This document shows, in pieces, positions 34,468 to 46,118 of a stretch of DNA of 64,000 bases. A program made the translations under genes and the position numbers. The notes under the pieces are model-generated. The model saw only the letters and a list, made by a program, of their open reading frames with translations. It did not search any database and was not told where the DNA came from. Position 1 is the stretch's first letter. Each line of letters opens with the position of its first letter. This DNA comes from Limnohabitans planktonicus II-D5. Lineage in GTDB: Bacteria > Pseudomonadota > Gammaproteobacteria > Burkholderiales > Burkholderiaceae_C. The stretch covers positions 248,001 through 312,000 of the forward strand of contig NZ_LFYT02000002.1 in assembly GCF_001270065.2 (NCBI RefSeq), in the 5' to 3' direction.

Positions 34468-36501
34468 TTAAGCGAGCCAGACGAAATACGTCATCAACAT
34501 GAGCACACCCAAAATCATGACCAGGGCGTAGTGGTACAGGAAGCCCGATTGGAACCAGCGCACCACACCGGAGACCAGACCCACGACTTTCCATGAGCCG
34601 TTGACGAAGAAGCCGTCGATGATGGCGCGGTCGCCCACCTTCCACAGGCCCAGGCCCAGGCCACGAGCTCCCTTGGCCAGGATGTTTTCGTTGATCCAGT
34701 CAATGTAGTACTTGTTTTCCATGACCACGATCAGCGGGCGCAGGGCGCGGGCAAAGAAGGCAGGCACTTTGGGGTTGACCAGGTACATGTACCAAGCCGC
34801 CACCACACCCGCCAAAGCCAGCCAGAACGGTGCAGTGCTCAGACCGTGCAACGCCATGGCCACAGGACCGTGGAACAACTCACCGAGTTGCTTCATGGCA
34901 GGGTGTTTGACCGCGTCAATGAAAATCACGTCCTTGAAGAAGTCGCCGTACAGCATGGGCTGGATGGTCATGAAACCGATCAACACCGAAGGAATGGCCA
35001 GCAAGACCAGCGGCACCGTCACCACCCAAGGTGATTCGTGCGGTTTGTCGTGGCCATGATCATCGTGTCCGTGATGGTCATCGTGGCCATGGTGCGCATC
35101 CGGATTCTGGTCGTAACGCTCTTTGCCGTGGAAGACCAGGAAGTACATGCGGAACGAGTAGAAGGCAGTGACAAACACACCCGCCAAAACCGCGAAATTA
35201 GCGAAACCGGCGGCAGGCAAGTTGCTCAGGTGCACGGCTTCGATGATGCTGTCCTTGGAGTAAAAACCCGAGAACAAAGGTGTTCCGATCAAGGCCAGCG
35301 AACCCAGCAAAGAGGTGATCCAGGTGATGGGCATGTACTTGCGCACGCCACCCATGTAGCGGATATCCTGGTTGTGGTGCATGCCCATGATGACGGAGCC
35401 AGCACCCAAGAAGAGCAGCGCCTTGAAGAACGCGTGTGTCATCAGGTGGAACACCGCGACCGAGTAAGCCGATGCACCCAAAGCCACCGTCATGTAACCC
35501 AACTGAGACAAGGTGGAATAAGCCACCACGCGCTTGATGTCGTTTTGAATGATGCCCAAAAAGCCCATGAACAAAGCGGTGATCGAGCCGATGACCATCA
35601 TGAAGTTCAAAGCCGCGTCAGACAACTCGAACAGCGGCGACATGCGGGCCACCATGAATATGCCTGCTGTCACCATGGTGGCAGCGTGGATCAGGGCGGA
35701 GATGGGCGTGGGGCCTTCCATGGAGTCGGGCAACCACACATGCAGAGGGAACTGGGCCGACTTGCCCATGGCACCGATAAACAAGCAAATGCAGATCACG
35801 GTGATCAGCATGGCGTCCATGCCAAAGATGCACCACGGGAAATCAATCGTCGCCAACTCATTGGCTTTGGCAAACAACTCGGTGTAGTTGAGCGTGCCGG
35901 TGTAAGCAGCGATCAATCCAATACCGAGGATGAAACCGAAGTCACCCACACGGTTGACCAAAAAAGCCTTCATGTTGGCGAATATGGCCGTGGGCTTGTT
36001 ATACCAAAACCCGATCAGCAAATACGACACCAGGCCCACAGCTTCCCAGCCAAAGAACAACTGAAGCAAGTTGTTGCTCATCACCAGCATCAGCATGGAG
36101 AAGGTGAACAGCGAGATGTAGGCAAAAAACCGGTTGTAGCCTTCGTCTTCTTCCATGTAACCAATGGTGTAGATGTGCACCATCAGTGACACGAAGGTCA
36201 CCACACACATCATCATGGCGGTGATGCCATCGACGAGAAAGCCGACTTCCATCTTCAGCCCACCGACCACCATCCAGGTGTAGAGCGTTTCGTTGAAGCG
36301 TGCACCATCGATCACGCTCTTGAGCGTCATGGCCGACAAGATGAAGGCCACCAGGACACCCAGAATGGTCAGGGTGTGCGACAGGCGTCGGCCCATCCAG
36401 TTGCCACCGAATTGCGTGCCGAGAACACCGGCCAGCACCGCCCCCACCAGGGGAGCCAGAGGGACTGCCAGGAGCGTGCTGGCGTTGAGGGTTTGACTCA
36501 T
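34468..36501 (-). CDS. nuoL: NADH-quinone oxidoreductase subunit L
   Basis: The largest pump subunit, 677 residues. It has the antiporter helices (FPLHVWLPDSMEGPTPISALIHAAT near 250, and DIKRVVAYSTLSQLGYMT near 330) and the C-terminal lateral helix that braces subunits M and N. Between helices near residues 475-500 is a striking His/Asp-rich cytoplasmic or periplasmic loop (HHGHDDHHGHDDHGHDK). ATG 36501 gives the normal MSQTLNASTLL start; the upstream open extension to 36588 overlaps nuoK and is rejected. Confidence 0.96.
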   Translation of the reverse strand: MSQTLNASTLLAVPLAPLVGAVLAGVLGTQFGGNWMGRRLSHTLTILGVLVAFILSAMTLKSVIDGARFNETLYTWMVVGGLKMEVGFLVDGITAMMMCVVTFVSLMVHIYTIGYMEEDEGYNRFFAYISLFTFSMLMLVMSNNLLQLFFGWEAVGLVSYLLIGFWYNKPTAIFANMKAFLVNRVGDFGFILGIGLIAAYTGTLNYTELFAKANELATIDFPWCIFGMDAMLITVICICLFIGAMGKSAQFPLHVWLPDSMEGPTPISALIHAATMVTAGIFMVARMSPLFELSDAALNFMMVIGSITALFMGFLGIIQNDIKRVVAYSTLSQLGYMTVALGASAYSVAVFHLMTHAFFKALLFLGAGSVIMGMHHNQDIRYMGGVRKYMPITWITSLLGSLALIGTPLFSGFYSKDSIIEAVHLSNLPAAGFANFAVLAGVFVTAFYSFRMYFLVFHGKERYDQNPDAHHGHDDHHGHDDHGHDKPHESPWVVTVPLVLLAIPSVLIGFMTIQPMLYGDFFKDVIFIDAVKHPAMKQLGELFHGPVAMALHGLSTAPFWLALAGVVAAWYMYLVNPKVPAFFARALRPLIVVMENKYYIDWINENILAKGARGLGLGLWKVGDRAIIDGFFVNGSWKVVGLVSGVVRWFQSGFLYHYALVMILGVLMLMTYFVWLA

Positions 36502-36508
36502 ATTCTTG

Positions 36509-36820
36509 TTAACCCTTGAGCGAATTGAGTTCGTCCACGTTGATGTTGTGCTGATTGCGGAACAACAGCACCAGGATGGCCAGACCAATGGCCGATTCGG
36601 CCGCAGCCACCGTCAGGATGAAGAACACGAACACTTGGCCGTGCATGTCACCCAGGTAGTGCGAAAACGCCACAAAGTTCATGTTCACGGCCAACAACAT
36701 CAGTTCGATGGCCATGAGCAAAACGATCAGGTTCTTTCGGTTCAGGAAGATGCCGATCACGGCCAATGCGAAGAGCATTGCGCCGAGCGACAAGTAGTGT
36801 CCCAGGGTCAGTGTCATCAT
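36509..36820 (-). CDS. nuoK: NADH-quinone oxidoreductase subunit K
   Basis: A three-helix membrane subunit of 103 residues, related to MrpC. The conserved Glu residues lie in helix 2 ([13 protein letters not shown]) and helix 3 ([11 protein letters not shown]). The ATG at 36820 overlaps the nuoJ stop as ATGA; a second Met follows directly. Confidence 0.96.
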   Translation of the reverse strand: MMTLTLGHYLSLGAMLFALAVIGIFLNRKNLIVLLMAIELMLLAVNMNFVAFSHYLGDMHGQVFVFFILTVAAAESAIGLAILVLLFRNQHNINVDELNSLKG

Positions 36821-37467
36821 TTTTTCACCTCTGCAGGTGCTGCATCAGTTTGAGCATCCGGCGCAGGGGCCGCTTGGGTCGGAGCCATCTTGACCACTTG
36901 CATACGATCAGCCGCACGCACCCTGACCTGAATGGACGGGTCAATCGCCTTGCTGTCCTTGCGCTCACGCAAAGTCAGGGCAATTGCGGCAATCATCGCT
37001 ACCAGCAAAATGGCCGCAGCGATCTGGATGGGCATCAGGTACTCGGTGTACAGCAAGATGCCCAAAGCCTTGGTATTGTCCACAGGCACAGCGCCCAGGG
37101 CCATGGCTGGCGCTGTTGACAAGCGGAAACCCGACAACAGCACTGCGGCCATCTCCAGCGCCACAATGGCACCCAAGGTGGCTGCGAGCGGAAAGTTTTT
37201 CCAGAAGCCCTTGCGCACGGTGTCCATGCCGATGTCCAGCATCATCACCACAAACAGGAAAAGCACCATCACCGCACCCAGGTACACCAGCACCAGCAAA
37301 ATGGCCAGGAATTCGGCGTTGAGCAGGAACCACACGGCCGAGGCTTGCGAGAAAGCCAGCATGAGGTACAGCACAGCATGCACGGGGTTGCGTGCAGTCA
37401 CCACCCGGAAGGCTGCAAACAGCAGCACCACCGAGAAGAGGTAGAAGAAACCGGTCTTGACGTCCAT
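36817..37467 (-). CDS. nuoJ: NADH-quinone oxidoreductase subunit J
   Basis: A five-helix membrane subunit, 216 residues, with the conserved [51 protein letters not shown] helices 2-3, here near residues 30-76; the pi-bulge helix is part of proton coupling. The C-terminal 40 residues are a soluble Ala/Asp/Pro-rich tail, longer than in E. coli. Overlaps nuoK by four bases. Confidence 0.94.
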   Translation of the reverse strand: MDVKTGFFYLFSVVLLFAAFRVVTARNPVHAVLYLMLAFSQASAVWFLLNAEFLAILLVLVYLGAVMVLFLFVVMMLDIGMDTVRKGFWKNFPLAATLGAIVALEMAAVLLSGFRLSTAPAMALGAVPVDNTKALGILLYTEYLMPIQIAAAILLVAMIAAIALTLRERKDSKAIDPSIQVRVRAADRMQVVKMAPTQAAPAPDAQTDAAPAEVKK

Positions 37468-37504
37468 AGGTCTGTCTTTTTAAATGTTCAGGACTTGGCG
37501 ACGA

Positions 37505-38014
37505 TCAACGGTAAGGAGCGTCTGCGGCACGGGCGGCAGCGATCTCTTTTTCGTATCGGTCGCCCACGGCCAGCAACATGTCCTTGGTGAAGTACAAGTC
37601 ACCGCGTTTTTCACCGTGGTATTCGAAAATATGCGTCTCGACGATGGAGTCCACCGGGCAGCTTTCTTCGCAAAAGCCGCAGAAGATGCACTTGGTGAGG
37701 TCGATGTCGTAACGCGTGGTGCGGCGTGAACCGTCTTCGCGCTGGCCGGCTTCGATGGTGATGGCCATCGCGGGGCAAACGGCTTCGCAGAGTTTGCAAG
37801 CAATGCAGCGCTCTTCGCCGTTGTCATAACGGCGCAGTGCATGCAGGCCACGAAAACGTGGCGACAAAGGCGTTTTTTCTTCAGGAAACTGCACCGTCAC
37901 CTTGCGGGCGAAAGCGTAGCGTCCGGTCAGGGCCATGCCCTTGAACAACTCCACGAGCATGAAGCTCTTGAGGAAGTCTTTGATCGAAAAAGAAGAAGCA
38001 GTCATTGTGGTCAT
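37505..38014 (-). CDS. nuoI: NADH-quinone oxidoreductase subunit I
   Basis: Carries the two [4Fe-4S] clusters N6a and N6b that pass electrons to NuoB. Both motifs are complete: [12 protein letters not shown] near residues 71-82 and [12 protein letters not shown] near 110-121. 169 residues. The amphipathic N-terminal helix anchors it to the membrane arm. Lies 12 bases after nuoH. Confidence 0.97.
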   Translation of the reverse strand: MTTMTASSFSIKDFLKSFMLVELFKGMALTGRYAFARKVTVQFPEEKTPLSPRFRGLHALRRYDNGEERCIACKLCEAVCPAMAITIEAGQREDGSRRTTRYDIDLTKCIFCGFCEESCPVDSIVETHIFEYHGEKRGDLYFTKDMLLAVGDRYEKEIAAARAADAPYR

Positions 38015-38026
38015 GGGGTGCGCCGC

Positions 38027-39109
38027 TTATTTCCAGATGTTCCATGGCGAGTGGAGCCAAACGCCCACCACCAACAGCCACAACAGGGTGACCGGGATGA
38101 AAATCTTCCAACCCAGACGCATGATCTGGTCATATCGAAAGCGCGGGAATGTGGCGCGAATCCAGATGAACATGGACACGACCAAGAAGGTCTTCAGACC
38201 CAGCCAGATCCAGCCGGGTATCCAATTGAACAAGGCGCTGTCAATGGGTGACAACCAGCCCCCCAGGAACATGATCACAGCCAAAATGGACACCAACCAC
38301 ATGCTGGCATATTCGGCCAAGAAGAAGATGGCAAAACCCATGCCCGAGTATTCAACCATGTGACCGGCCACGATTTCGGCTTCGCCTTCGACCACGTCAA
38401 ACGGGTGACGATTGGTTTCTGCCACGCCCGAGATCAGGTAGACCAGGAAAATCGGCAACAAAGGCAACCAGTTCCATGACAGGAAGCCCAGGCCCATGTG
38501 GGCCATTTGGCCCTTGCCTTGCGCCAGAACGATCTCGGTCAAATTCATGCTGCCCGAAACCATCAAGACCACCAAGAAGCAAAAGCCCATGGCGATTTCG
38601 TAGCTCACCATCTGGGCCGATGCACGCAGCGCCCCCAAAAAGGCGTATTTGGAATTCGATGCCCAGCCCGCGATGATCACGCCGTACACCTCAATCGAGG
38701 TGATCGCCATCACCAGCAACAAGCCGGCATTGATGTTGGTCAGTGCCTGCTCGGGGCCAAAGGGAATCGCGACCCAAGCGGCCAAGGCCGGCATGATGGC
38801 CATGATCGGACCCAGTCGGAACAGGCCCATGCTGGCCGCTGTCGGGTTGATCAATTCCTTGGTCAGCAGCTTGAGCGCATCGGCAATGGGTTGCAGCAAG
38901 CCCATGGGACCCACGCGGTTGGGGCCATGGCGCACTTGCATGAAGCCCAAGAGCTTGCGCTCCCACAGCGTCAGGTAGGCCACAGCGCCCATCAGCGGCG
39001 CGAGGATGGCGACGATCTTGATCAAGATCCACAAAACAGGCCAGACCATCGTGGCCCACCAATTGGCAGCGACCAAGTGCAGACCACCGTTGTACAGAGC
39101 GTCAATCAT
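38027..39109 (-). CDS. nuoH: NADH-quinone oxidoreductase subunit H
   Basis: An eight-helix subunit, 360 residues, that forms the quinone entry channel together with NuoB and NuoD. Conserved blocks are [24 protein letters not shown] near 65-88, [24 protein letters not shown] near 148-171 and the Glu-rich loop [23 protein letters not shown] near 238-260. The ATG overlaps the nuoG stop as ATGA. Confidence 0.97.
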   Translation of the reverse strand: MIDALYNGGLHLVAANWWATMVWPVLWILIKIVAILAPLMGAVAYLTLWERKLLGFMQVRHGPNRVGPMGLLQPIADALKLLTKELINPTAASMGLFRLGPIMAIMPALAAWVAIPFGPEQALTNINAGLLLVMAITSIEVYGVIIAGWASNSKYAFLGALRASAQMVSYEIAMGFCFLVVLMVSGSMNLTEIVLAQGKGQMAHMGLGFLSWNWLPLLPIFLVYLISGVAETNRHPFDVVEGEAEIVAGHMVEYSGMGFAIFFLAEYASMWLVSILAVIMFLGGWLSPIDSALFNWIPGWIWLGLKTFLVVSMFIWIRATFPRFRYDQIMRLGWKIFIPVTLLWLLVVGVWLHSPWNIWK

Positions 39110-41214
39110 GCGGTCACCTCCTGACGGGCGTCTGCGGTCAATTGCAAAGAGGGCGCACGGCGCACGATGCCGTCGAGTTGGTAAATCGAAGCGCTCACAG
39201 GTGCTGTCGTCGTGGTGGACAGCGTGATCGCGGCACCCGTGGCATTCGTCGCGTTCATGGGCTTGGCTGTGGCACGGGCCAAGACGTCTTGAGAAGTCTC
39301 GAAAGACACACCCGGGATGTCGAGCAAATTGGCCAGCACGCGCAGCACCTTCCAGGCGGGACGGGTTTCAGCCAAAGGCTTGACCACGGCGTGGAAGCTT
39401 TGCAGAAGCCCTTCGGCGTTGACAAACGAACCGGACGTTTCAGTGAATGGCGCAATCGGCAAGAGCACGTCGCTGAAAGCCATGTTGGCCTTGAAAGGGC
39501 TGAGCGTGACGACCATCTCGGCCTGACCCAAAGTCTGGGCTGCGGCGGTGCCTGCTGCGCTGTCGAACTCAGGCTCGGTGTTAAGCAAGATCGCGGCCTT
39601 GAGGCCACCGGCCAACATTTGACCCGCGTGCTTGCCGCCGGTTTGCGGTTGGGCACCGACCCACTGCGCACCCACGGTGTTGGCCGCTTCGGTCAAGTAA
39701 CCGACGCTCGCACCGGTTTGCTCAGCGATCCAGTTGACCAGGGCCAGAAGGCTCGACGCATTTGAAGCGTGCGCTGCAGCGTTGCCCAGCAACACGGCTT
39801 TACGCTCGCCGCCCAGCAAGGACTTGGCGATGGCTTGTGCTTGCTCTGTGGCGTTCCCAGCAGCGGGGGCAGCAACGCCCTTCTCTGCGGCGATGGCAGC
39901 AGCCACATCGGCCAAGGCTTGCGCCCAGCCCGACGCGTCGGACAGCAGGGCCTGCGCCACGGGCATGGCCCAGGCATCGGCGTGGCTGAAAGCCGCTGGT
40001 GTTGTGATGACATGGAGCTGAGCGCCATGGCGCACGGCGTGGCGTACGCGAAGGGCAAACAGCGGATGGTCCTTGCGCAAGTTAGAGCCCACGACCAGCA
40101 CGCGCTGCAGTGTGCTCAGCGATGCGATCGATGTGCCCAAGGTGCGCACGCCTTCAGCTGCGGCGAATTCAGCGTGGCGCAGGCGGTGGTCAATGTTGTC
40201 CGAGCCCAGGCCGCGCATCAGGGCACCGGCCAGGTACAACTCTTCCACAGTGCTGTGCGGACTGACCAAAGCGCCGATGCTGTTCGCACCGTGGTCACGC
40301 TGGATGTTGCGCAGGCCGTTTGCCACGTACTCGAGGGCGGTTTGCCAGTCGACTTCTTTCCATTCACCACCCTGCTTGAGCATGGGTTGCTTCAGACGGT
40401 CAGTGCCGTTCAAAGCTTCGTAAGAGAAGCGTTCACGGTCTGCAATCCAGCACTCGTTGACGTCTTCGTTTTCCAGGGGCACGACACGCATGACCTGGTT
40501 GTTCTTGACCTGCACGATCAGGTTGGCACCGGACGAATCATGGGCTGCGACTGACTTGCGGCGTGACAGCTCCCAGGTGCGGGCGAGGTAGCGGAAAGGC
40601 TTGCTGGTCAAGGCCCCCACAGGGCAGATGTCGATCATGTTGCCCGACAACTCTGAGTCGATCGTTTGGCCCAAGAAGGTTTCGATCTCGGCATGCTCGC
40701 CACGGTGGGACATGCCCAGCTCCATGGCACCGGCCACTTCCTGGCCAAAGCGCACGCAGCGTGTGCAGTGAATGCAGCGGCTCATCTCTTCCATCGAGAT
40801 CAGCGGGCCAACTTCCTTGTGGAAAACCACGCGCTTTTCTTCTTCGTAGCGCGAGGTGCTGCCGCCGTAACCCACGGCCAAGTCTTGCAACTGGCACTCA
40901 CCGCCCTGGTCGCAGATGGGGCAATCGAGTGGGTGGTTGATGAGCAAGAATTCCATGACCGACTTTTGGGCTGCAATCGCCTTGTCGCTCTTGGTGCGCA
41001 CGATCATGCCTTGCGTCACGGGGGTGGCGCAGGCGGGCATGGGCTTGGGGGCCTTTTCAACCTCAACCAGGCACATGCGGCAGTTGGCCGCAATCGAGAG
41101 TTTCTTGTGGTAGCAGAAATGGGGAATGTAGGTGCCTGCTTTTTCGGCGGCATGCATGACCATGCTGCCCTCGGCAACTTCCACTTTCTGACCGTCGAGT
41201 TCTATTTCAACCAT
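39106..41214 (-). CDS. nuoG: NADH-quinone oxidoreductase subunit G
   Basis: The large peripheral subunit, 702 residues, holding clusters N1b, N4 and N5. Residues 34-66 have the [2Fe-2S] cysteines (CYHK, CRMC, CATP). [14 protein letters not shown] and [16 protein letters not shown] follow near 95-160, then the molybdopterin-oxidoreductase-like domain beginning with [15 protein letters not shown] near 195. That domain binds no molybdenum in complex I. The second half is Ala-rich and less conserved. It overlaps nuoF by eight bases. Confidence 0.96.
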   Translation of the reverse strand: MVEIELDGQKVEVAEGSMVMHAAEKAGTYIPHFCYHKKLSIAANCRMCLVEVEKAPKPMPACATPVTQGMIVRTKSDKAIAAQKSVMEFLLINHPLDCPICDQGGECQLQDLAVGYGGSTSRYEEEKRVVFHKEVGPLISMEEMSRCIHCTRCVRFGQEVAGAMELGMSHRGEHAEIETFLGQTIDSELSGNMIDICPVGALTSKPFRYLARTWELSRRKSVAAHDSSGANLIVQVKNNQVMRVVPLENEDVNECWIADRERFSYEALNGTDRLKQPMLKQGGEWKEVDWQTALEYVANGLRNIQRDHGANSIGALVSPHSTVEELYLAGALMRGLGSDNIDHRLRHAEFAAAEGVRTLGTSIASLSTLQRVLVVGSNLRKDHPLFALRVRHAVRHGAQLHVITTPAAFSHADAWAMPVAQALLSDASGWAQALADVAAAIAAEKGVAAPAAGNATEQAQAIAKSLLGGERKAVLLGNAAAHASNASSLLALVNWIAEQTGASVGYLTEAANTVGAQWVGAQPQTGGKHAGQMLAGGLKAAILLNTEPEFDSAAGTAAAQTLGQAEMVVTLSPFKANMAFSDVLLPIAPFTETSGSFVNAEGLLQSFHAVVKPLAETRPAWKVLRVLANLLDIPGVSFETSQDVLARATAKPMNATNATGAAITLSTTTTAPVSASIYQLDGIVRRAPSLQLTADARQEVTA

Positions 41215-42583
41215 GGGTCTTCACCGCTGTTGCATCGGCGTTGACCATGGAGGTCTTGTGCTCGATGAGGTGTACAAATTCGTGACGGAAATGTTTGAGC
41301 ATGCCGCGCACCGGCATGGCCGCGGCATCACCCAAGGCGCAAATCGTGCGGCCCATGATGTTGCCGGCCACACTGTCGAGCATGTCGATGTCGCTGGCAC
41401 GGCCCTGGCCGTGTTCAATGCGGTCCACCATGCGCCAGAGCCAGCCCGTGCCTTCACGGCAAGGCGTGCATTGGCCGCAAGACTCGTGCGCGTAAAAGTA
41501 AGACAAACGCGCCAAAGCCTTGACCATGCAACGTGTGTCGTCCATGACGATCACCGCGCCCGAACCCAACATCGAGCCGCCTTCTTTGGCAATGCTGTCG
41601 TAGTCCATGGTCAGCTTCATCATCAACTCGGCAGGCACGACGGGGGAAGAAGAGCCGCCAGGGATCACCGCCTTAAGCTGGCGACCACCACGCACGCCAC
41701 CGGCGAGCTCGAGCAGCTTGGCAAACGGTGTGCCCATGGGCACTTCGTAGTTGCCGGGGCGCTCGACGTCACCGCTGACCGAGAAGATCTTGGTGCCGCC
41801 GTTGTTGGGCTTGCCGCATTCTAGGTAAGCCTGACCACCGTTGCGGATGATCCAAGGCACCGCCGCGAAGGTTTCGGTGTTGTTGATGGTGGTGGGCTTG
41901 CCGTACAGGCCAAAGCTGGCTGGAAACGGTGGCTTGAAACGGGGCTGGCCTTTTTTGCCTTCGAGTGATTCAAGCAAAGCGGTTTCTTCGCCGCAGATGT
42001 AAGCGCCAAAACCGTGCGACGCGTGCAGCTGGAAGCTGAACGAACTGCCCATGATGTTGTTGCCCAAATAGCCTGCTGCGCGGGCCTCTTCGAGGGCCGC
42101 TTCAAAGCGCTCGTAGGTGTGGAAAATTTCGCCATGGATGTAGTTGTAACCCACGCTGATGCCCATGGCATACGCGGCGATGGCCATGCCCTCGATCACC
42201 GTGTGCGGGTTGTACTCCATGATGTCACGGTCTTTGCAAGTGCCCGGCTCGCCTTCGTCCGAGTTACACACCAAATACTTTTGACCGGGGAACTGGCGGG
42301 GCATGAAGCTCCACTTCAGACCCGTTGGGAAACCCGCACCGCCGCGACCGCGCAAGCCAGATTCTTTGACGGTGGCGATCACTTGGTCTTGCGTGAGGCC
42401 TTCGCCGCCATCCTTGCCCAAAATTTTGCGCAAAGCGGCATAACCCCCGCGTGCTTCGTAATCTTGGATACCCCAGTTGCGACCATTCAGGCCCGCATAA
42501 ATTTGCGGGTTGATGTGGCGGTCATGGAAGCAGCTTTCCACGCCCGTGGCCTGGAACTGGTTCAGTATTTGTTCGACGTTCAT
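41207..42583 (-). CDS. nuoF: NADH-quinone oxidoreductase subunit F
   Basis: The NADH- and FMN-binding subunit, 458 residues. NADH site: [16 protein letters not shown] near 74-89. FMN site: [17 protein letters not shown] near 193-209. Cluster N3: [15 protein letters not shown] near 371-385, plus a later Cys in [13 protein letters not shown] 42583 overlaps the nuoE stop by one base. Confidence 0.97.
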   Translation of the reverse strand: MNVEQILNQFQATGVESCFHDRHINPQIYAGLNGRNWGIQDYEARGGYAALRKILGKDGGEGLTQDQVIATVKESGLRGRGGAGFPTGLKWSFMPRQFPGQKYLVCNSDEGEPGTCKDRDIMEYNPHTVIEGMAIAAYAMGISVGYNYIHGEIFHTYERFEAALEEARAAGYLGNNIMGSSFSFQLHASHGFGAYICGEETALLESLEGKKGQPRFKPPFPASFGLYGKPTTINNTETFAAVPWIIRNGGQAYLECGKPNNGGTKIFSVSGDVERPGNYEVPMGTPFAKLLELAGGVRGGRQLKAVIPGGSSSPVVPAELMMKLTMDYDSIAKEGGSMLGSGAVIVMDDTRCMVKALARLSYFYAHESCGQCTPCREGTGWLWRMVDRIEHGQGRASDIDMLDSVAGNIMGRTICALGDAAAMPVRGMLKHFRHEFVHLIEHKTSMVNADATAVKTHG

Positions 42584-43071
42584 CAGGCGGCCTCGGCTTT
42601 CTGCAGGCTGTCAACGAGTTGGTCGAGCTTTTCATGGCTCATGAAGCTGCACATGTGGCGGTCATTCACCAACAACACGGGCGCATCGGCGCAAGCGCCT
42701 TGGCACTCGCTTGGCTGCAAAGTGAACAGGCCGTCGGCTGTCGTTCCGCCCGCATTCACGCCCAACTTCTGCTCCAGATGGGCGAGTGCCTGAGCACCGC
42801 CACGCAACTGGCAAGGCAAGTTGGTGCAAACGTTCAACTTGAACTTGCCCACCGGCTTTTGGTTGTACATGTTGTAGAACGTGGTGACTTCGTGCACGGC
42901 CATCACGGGCATGCTCAAGACTTCTGCCACGATTTGCTCACTCTCGGGGCTCACCCATCCAAGTTCCTGCTGCACGATCGACAGGCAAGCCATCACGGCC
43001 GACTGCTTTTGGTCTGCAGGGAACTTGGCAACTTCACGCGCAAAGCGTGCTCTGGTGGAATCAGAGATCAT
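42583..43071 (-). CDS. nuoE: NADH-quinone oxidoreductase subunit E
   Basis: A thioredoxin-like [2Fe-2S] subunit (cluster N1a), 162 residues. The four cysteines are in CTNLPC near 82-87 and CQGACADAP near 118-126. The helical N-terminal domain has [23 protein letters not shown] sequence (here FPADQKQ). It overlaps nuoD by four bases. Confidence 0.97.
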   Translation of the reverse strand: MISDSTRARFAREVAKFPADQKQSAVMACLSIVQQELGWVSPESEQIVAEVLSMPVMAVHEVTTFYNMYNQKPVGKFKLNVCTNLPCQLRGGAQALAHLEQKLGVNAGGTTADGLFTLQPSECQGACADAPVLLVNDRHMCSFMSHEKLDQLVDSLQKAEAA

Positions 43072-44321
43072 CGGTCAATCTCTCCAAAAACGATGTCCAT
43101 GGTCCCGATGATCGCGACCGCATCGGCCAGCATGTGGCCACGGGCCATTTCATCGAGGGCGGCCAAATGGGCAAAGCCCGGGGCGCGAATTTTGAGGCGG
43201 TACGGCTTGTTGGCACCGTCACTCACCATGTAAATGCCGAACTCACCCTTGGGGTGTTCGACAGCAGCGTAGGCCTCGCCTTCGGGCACATGAAAACCTT
43301 CGGTGAAGAGCTTGAAATGGTGGATCAAGTCTTCCATGTTGGACTTCATGCCTTCACGCGCAGGCGGCGCCACCTTGTGGTTGTCGGTGATGACCGGGCC
43401 GGGGTTGGCACGCAGCCACTTCACGCATTGCTGGATGATGCGGTTCGATTCGCGCATCTCCTGCACACGCACCAAATAGCGGTCGTAGCTGTCACCGGTC
43501 TTGCCCACAGGCACGTCGAATTCGACTTGGTCGTAAGCGTCGTAAGGCTGCTTTTTGCGCAAGTCCCAGGCGAAGCCGGAACCGCGCAGCATGGGGCCCG
43601 TCATGCCCAAATTCAGGGCACGCTCGGGTGCCACCACGCCGATGCCCACCGTGCGCTGCTTCCAGATGCGGTTGTCGGTCAGCAGGGTTTCGTACTCGTC
43701 CACGCACTTGGGAAAGCGCTGGGTGAAGTCGTCGATGAAGTCCAGCAAGGAACCACTGCGGTTTTTGTTCAGCTGCTCAATCGCCTTGGCGTTTTTGATC
43801 TTGCTGACCTTGTACTGCGGCATGCTGTCTGGCAAGTCGCGGTATACGCCGCCAGGCCGGAAGTAGGCCGCGTGCATGCGTGCGCCGGACACGGCTTCGT
43901 ACATGTCAAACAGGTCTTCACGCTCGCGGAAGGTGTAGATCAGGATGGTGGAGCTGCCGCAGTCGTTGCCGTGCGAGCCCAGCCACATGAGGTGGTTCAG
44001 GATGCGGGTGATTTCCGAGAACATCACGCGGATGTACTGGGCGCGCATGGGCACTTCCAGACCCAGCATCTTTTCGATGGCCAGGCAGTAGGCATGCTCA
44101 TTGCACATCATCGACACATAGTCCAATCGGTCCATGTAGGGCAGGGACTGGATGTATGTTTTGCTCTCCGCGAGTTTTTCTGTGGCACGGTGCAACAAAC
44201 CGATATGAGGGTCAGCTCGTTGCACGACTTCACCATCCAACTCGAGCACCAGGCGCAGCACACCGTGCGCGGCTGGGTGCTGTGGACCGAAGTTCAGCGT
44301 GTAATTCTTGATTTCGGCCAT
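43068..44321 (-). CDS. nuoD: NADH-quinone oxidoreductase subunit D
   Basis: The 49-kDa-type subunit, 417 residues, forms the quinone site with NuoB. Blocks are [22 protein letters not shown] near 10-31 (the loop with the quinone-binding His) and [18 protein letters not shown] near 60-77. The C-terminal FGEIDR is the family's conserved end. It lies one base after nuoC; nuoC and nuoD are separate genes here, not fused as in E. coli. Confidence 0.97.
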   Translation of the reverse strand: MAEIKNYTLNFGPQHPAAHGVLRLVLELDGEVVQRADPHIGLLHRATEKLAESKTYIQSLPYMDRLDYVSMMCNEHAYCLAIEKMLGLEVPMRAQYIRVMFSEITRILNHLMWLGSHGNDCGSSTILIYTFREREDLFDMYEAVSGARMHAAYFRPGGVYRDLPDSMPQYKVSKIKNAKAIEQLNKNRSGSLLDFIDDFTQRFPKCVDEYETLLTDNRIWKQRTVGIGVVAPERALNLGMTGPMLRGSGFAWDLRKKQPYDAYDQVEFDVPVGKTGDSYDRYLVRVQEMRESNRIIQQCVKWLRANPGPVITDNHKVAPPAREGMKSNMEDLIHHFKLFTEGFHVPEGEAYAAVEHPKGEFGIYMVSDGANKPYRLKIRAPGFAHLAALDEMARGHMLADAVAIIGTMDIVFGEIDR

Positions 44322-44322
44322 A

Positions 44323-44931
44323 TCAGTTCAGGCCTCCATAGTTTTCTTCGCGGATGATGCGCGGCGTGATTTCGCGTGGCTCAATGCTCACCGGCTCATA
44401 AATCACTCGCTTGCGCTCGGCGTCATAACGCATTTCGACGTGACCCGACAAGGGGAAGTCTTTGCGGAACGGATGCCCAATGAAACCGTAGTCGGTCAGG
44501 ATGCGGCGCAGGTCGTTGTGGCCTTCGAACACGATGCCGTACAGGTCAAACGCTTCGCGCTCATACCAGTTGGCCGAGTTCCAGATGTCGTTGACCGAAT
44601 CCACCAAAGGCAGGTCGTCATCGGGGCACAGCACTTTCACGCGCACACGCTGGTTCAGGCTCACCGACAACAAATGCACCGTGACACCAAAACGCGGGCC
44701 ATCGGTGCCCACATCGCGGTAAGTGGAATAGTCCACACCAGCCAGGTCGATGAGTTGTTCAAACTTGCATCCCACAGCATCACGCAGAGTTTGCATCACA
44801 CCAAGATATTGGGCTGCATTGACATGCACAGTCACCTCGCCCAAAGCGATGGTGATCCTGCTCACACGCTCACCCAAAGCCGCAGCCAGGGTGTCTTGCA
44901 GGTCTTCAGGGCGAATGGCGAAATCGGTCAT
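44323..44931 (-). CDS. nuoC: NADH-quinone oxidoreductase subunit C
   Basis: The 30-kDa-type subunit, 202 residues, with ERYFELVYHLLS-type fold (here [20 protein letters not shown]) and the conserved end [33 protein letters not shown] block near 125-155. I chose ATG 44931 because AAGGG stands seven bases upstream. ATG 44937 in the same frame is too close to that site. The longer open frame to 45141 runs inside nuoB. Confidence 0.95.
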   Translation of the reverse strand: MTDFAIRPEDLQDTLAAALGERVSRITIALGEVTVHVNAAQYLGVMQTLRDAVGCKFEQLIDLAGVDYSTYRDVGTDGPRFGVTVHLLSVSLNQRVRVKVLCPDDDLPLVDSVNDIWNSANWYEREAFDLYGIVFEGHNDLRRILTDYGFIGHPFRKDFPLSGHVEMRYDAERKRVIYEPVSIEPREITPRIIREENYGGLN

Positions 44932-44942
44932 CGTCATTCCCT

Positions 44943-45422
44943 TCAAGCGCGCGCAATGGTCTGCGTGCGGCGGATTTTTTGCTGCAGTTGGATGATGCCG
45001 TAGATCAGCGCTTCGGCCGTGGGGGGGCAACCCGGCACATACACATCCACCGGCACGATGCGATCGCAACCGCGCACCACCGAATAGCTGTAGTGGTAAT
45101 AACCACCGCCATTGGCGCAAGAGCCCATGGAGATCACCCAACGCGGCTCTGACATCTGGTCATAGACCTTGCGCAGCGCCGGGGCCATCTTGTTGCACAA
45201 GGTGCCCGCCACGATCATCAAGTCGGCTTGACGGGGGCTGGCACGAAACACTTCGGCACCGAAGCGACCCAAGTCATAACGGGCAGCGGCCGAGTGCATC
45301 ATCTCAACAGCGCAGCAGGCCAGACCAAAGGTCATAGGCCAGAGCGAGCCGGTTTTGGCCCAGTTCACCACCGAGTCGTAACTCGTGGTGATGAAGCCTT
45401 CTTTCATCACGCCTTCAATCAT
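44943..45422 (-). CDS. nuoB: NADH-quinone oxidoreductase subunit B
   Basis: Carries cluster N2, the last electron donor to quinone. 159 residues. The tandem cysteines in [12 protein letters not shown] near 32-43, a further Cys in [10 protein letters not shown] near 101-110 and [10 protein letters not shown] near 131-140 are all present. It lies 44 bases after nuoA. Confidence 0.97.
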   Translation of the reverse strand: MIEGVMKEGFITTSYDSVVNWAKTGSLWPMTFGLACCAVEMMHSAAARYDLGRFGAEVFRASPRQADLMIVAGTLCNKMAPALRKVYDQMSEPRWVISMGSCANGGGYYHYSYSVVRGCDRIVPVDVYVPGCPPTAEALIYGIIQLQQKIRRTQTIARA

Positions 45423-45466
45423 TTGGTTTCCTCAAACAGGCAGTTTCCTGTGGTGCGTCAAAACGG

Positions 45467-45826
45467 TCATTCCCAGTCCAGGGCGCCTTTTTTCCACTCG
45501 TAGACAAAGCCCACGACCAGAATGGCCAGAAAAATCACCACAGCCACAAAGCCAGCCATGCCCACCTCTTTCAGTGCCACAGCCCAAGGGAACAGAAAGG
45601 CGATTTCCAGATCGAACAAGATGAACAAAATGGCCACCAAGTAATAGCGCACATCGAACTTCATGCGAGCGTCTTCAAAGGCTTCGAAGCCGCATTCATA
45701 AGGGGAGTTTTTTTCCGCGTCAGGTTTGTTGGGGCCAAGGATGTAGCCCAAAACCTGGGGAATGATGCCGACAGCTATGCCGACCAAAATGAACAAAAGA
45801 ATAGGAAGGTATTGGTCGAGGTTCAT
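45467..45826 (-). CDS. nuoA: NADH-quinone oxidoreductase subunit A
   Basis: A three-helix membrane subunit, 119 residues, with the conserved loop [38 protein letters not shown] region between helices 1 and 2 (Cys near residue 46). ATG 45826 (MNLDQYL) gives the normal start. First gene of the nuo operon, following tRNA-Leu. Confidence 0.96.
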   Translation of the reverse strand: MNLDQYLPILLFILVGIAVGIIPQVLGYILGPNKPDAEKNSPYECGFEAFEDARMKFDVRYYLVAILFILFDLEIAFLFPWAVALKEVGMAGFVAVVIFLAILVVGFVYEWKKGALDWE

Positions 45827-45852
45827 TTTGGGAATTGTGGTATCACCGAATG

Positions 45853-45882
45853 AATGGCTCAAACTTTGCAGCTTGAGCCATT
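45853..45882 (-). promoter_or_regulatory. Hairpin between tRNA-Leu and nuoA
   Basis: Ten-base perfect arms AATGGCTCAA (45853-45862) and TTGAGCCATT (45873-45882) with a ten-base loop. No T tract follows on either strand, so it looks more like an RNA-processing or stabilising structure in the nuo leader, or a weak terminator after the tRNA, than a classical terminator. Confidence 0.4.
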
Positions 45883-45891
45883 CTGTTTACC

Positions 45892-45976
45892 TGGTGCCGT
45901 CGGCGAGACTCGAACTCGCACAGCTTTCGCCACTACCCCCTCAAGATAGCGTGTCTACCAATTTCACCACGACGGC
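45892..45976 (-). tRNA. tRNA-Leu (anticodon GAG)
   Basis: 85 bases including an encoded CCA end. The acceptor arms GCCGTCG and CGACGGC pair fully. The anticodon stem CTATC/GGTAG encloses the loop TTGAGGG, so the anticodon is GAG (reads CUC/CUU). A long variable arm (TGGCGAAAGCTGT region), typical of tRNA-Leu, precedes the T arm GCGAG-TTCGAGT-CTCGC. It sits between secG and nuoA on the same strand. Confidence 0.96.
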
Positions 45977-46118
45977 TGGATACATTTGCCCGGTTTGCAA
46001 GAGGTACATCACTTGATGCATTTGGCTCTCCGGACAATCCCGTAGTTTACTCCGAAAAAACTCAGTTTCCTTCTTGAAAGTCGGAAATTTGTGCAGGGCA
46101 ACAAAGCTGAGAAGCAGT

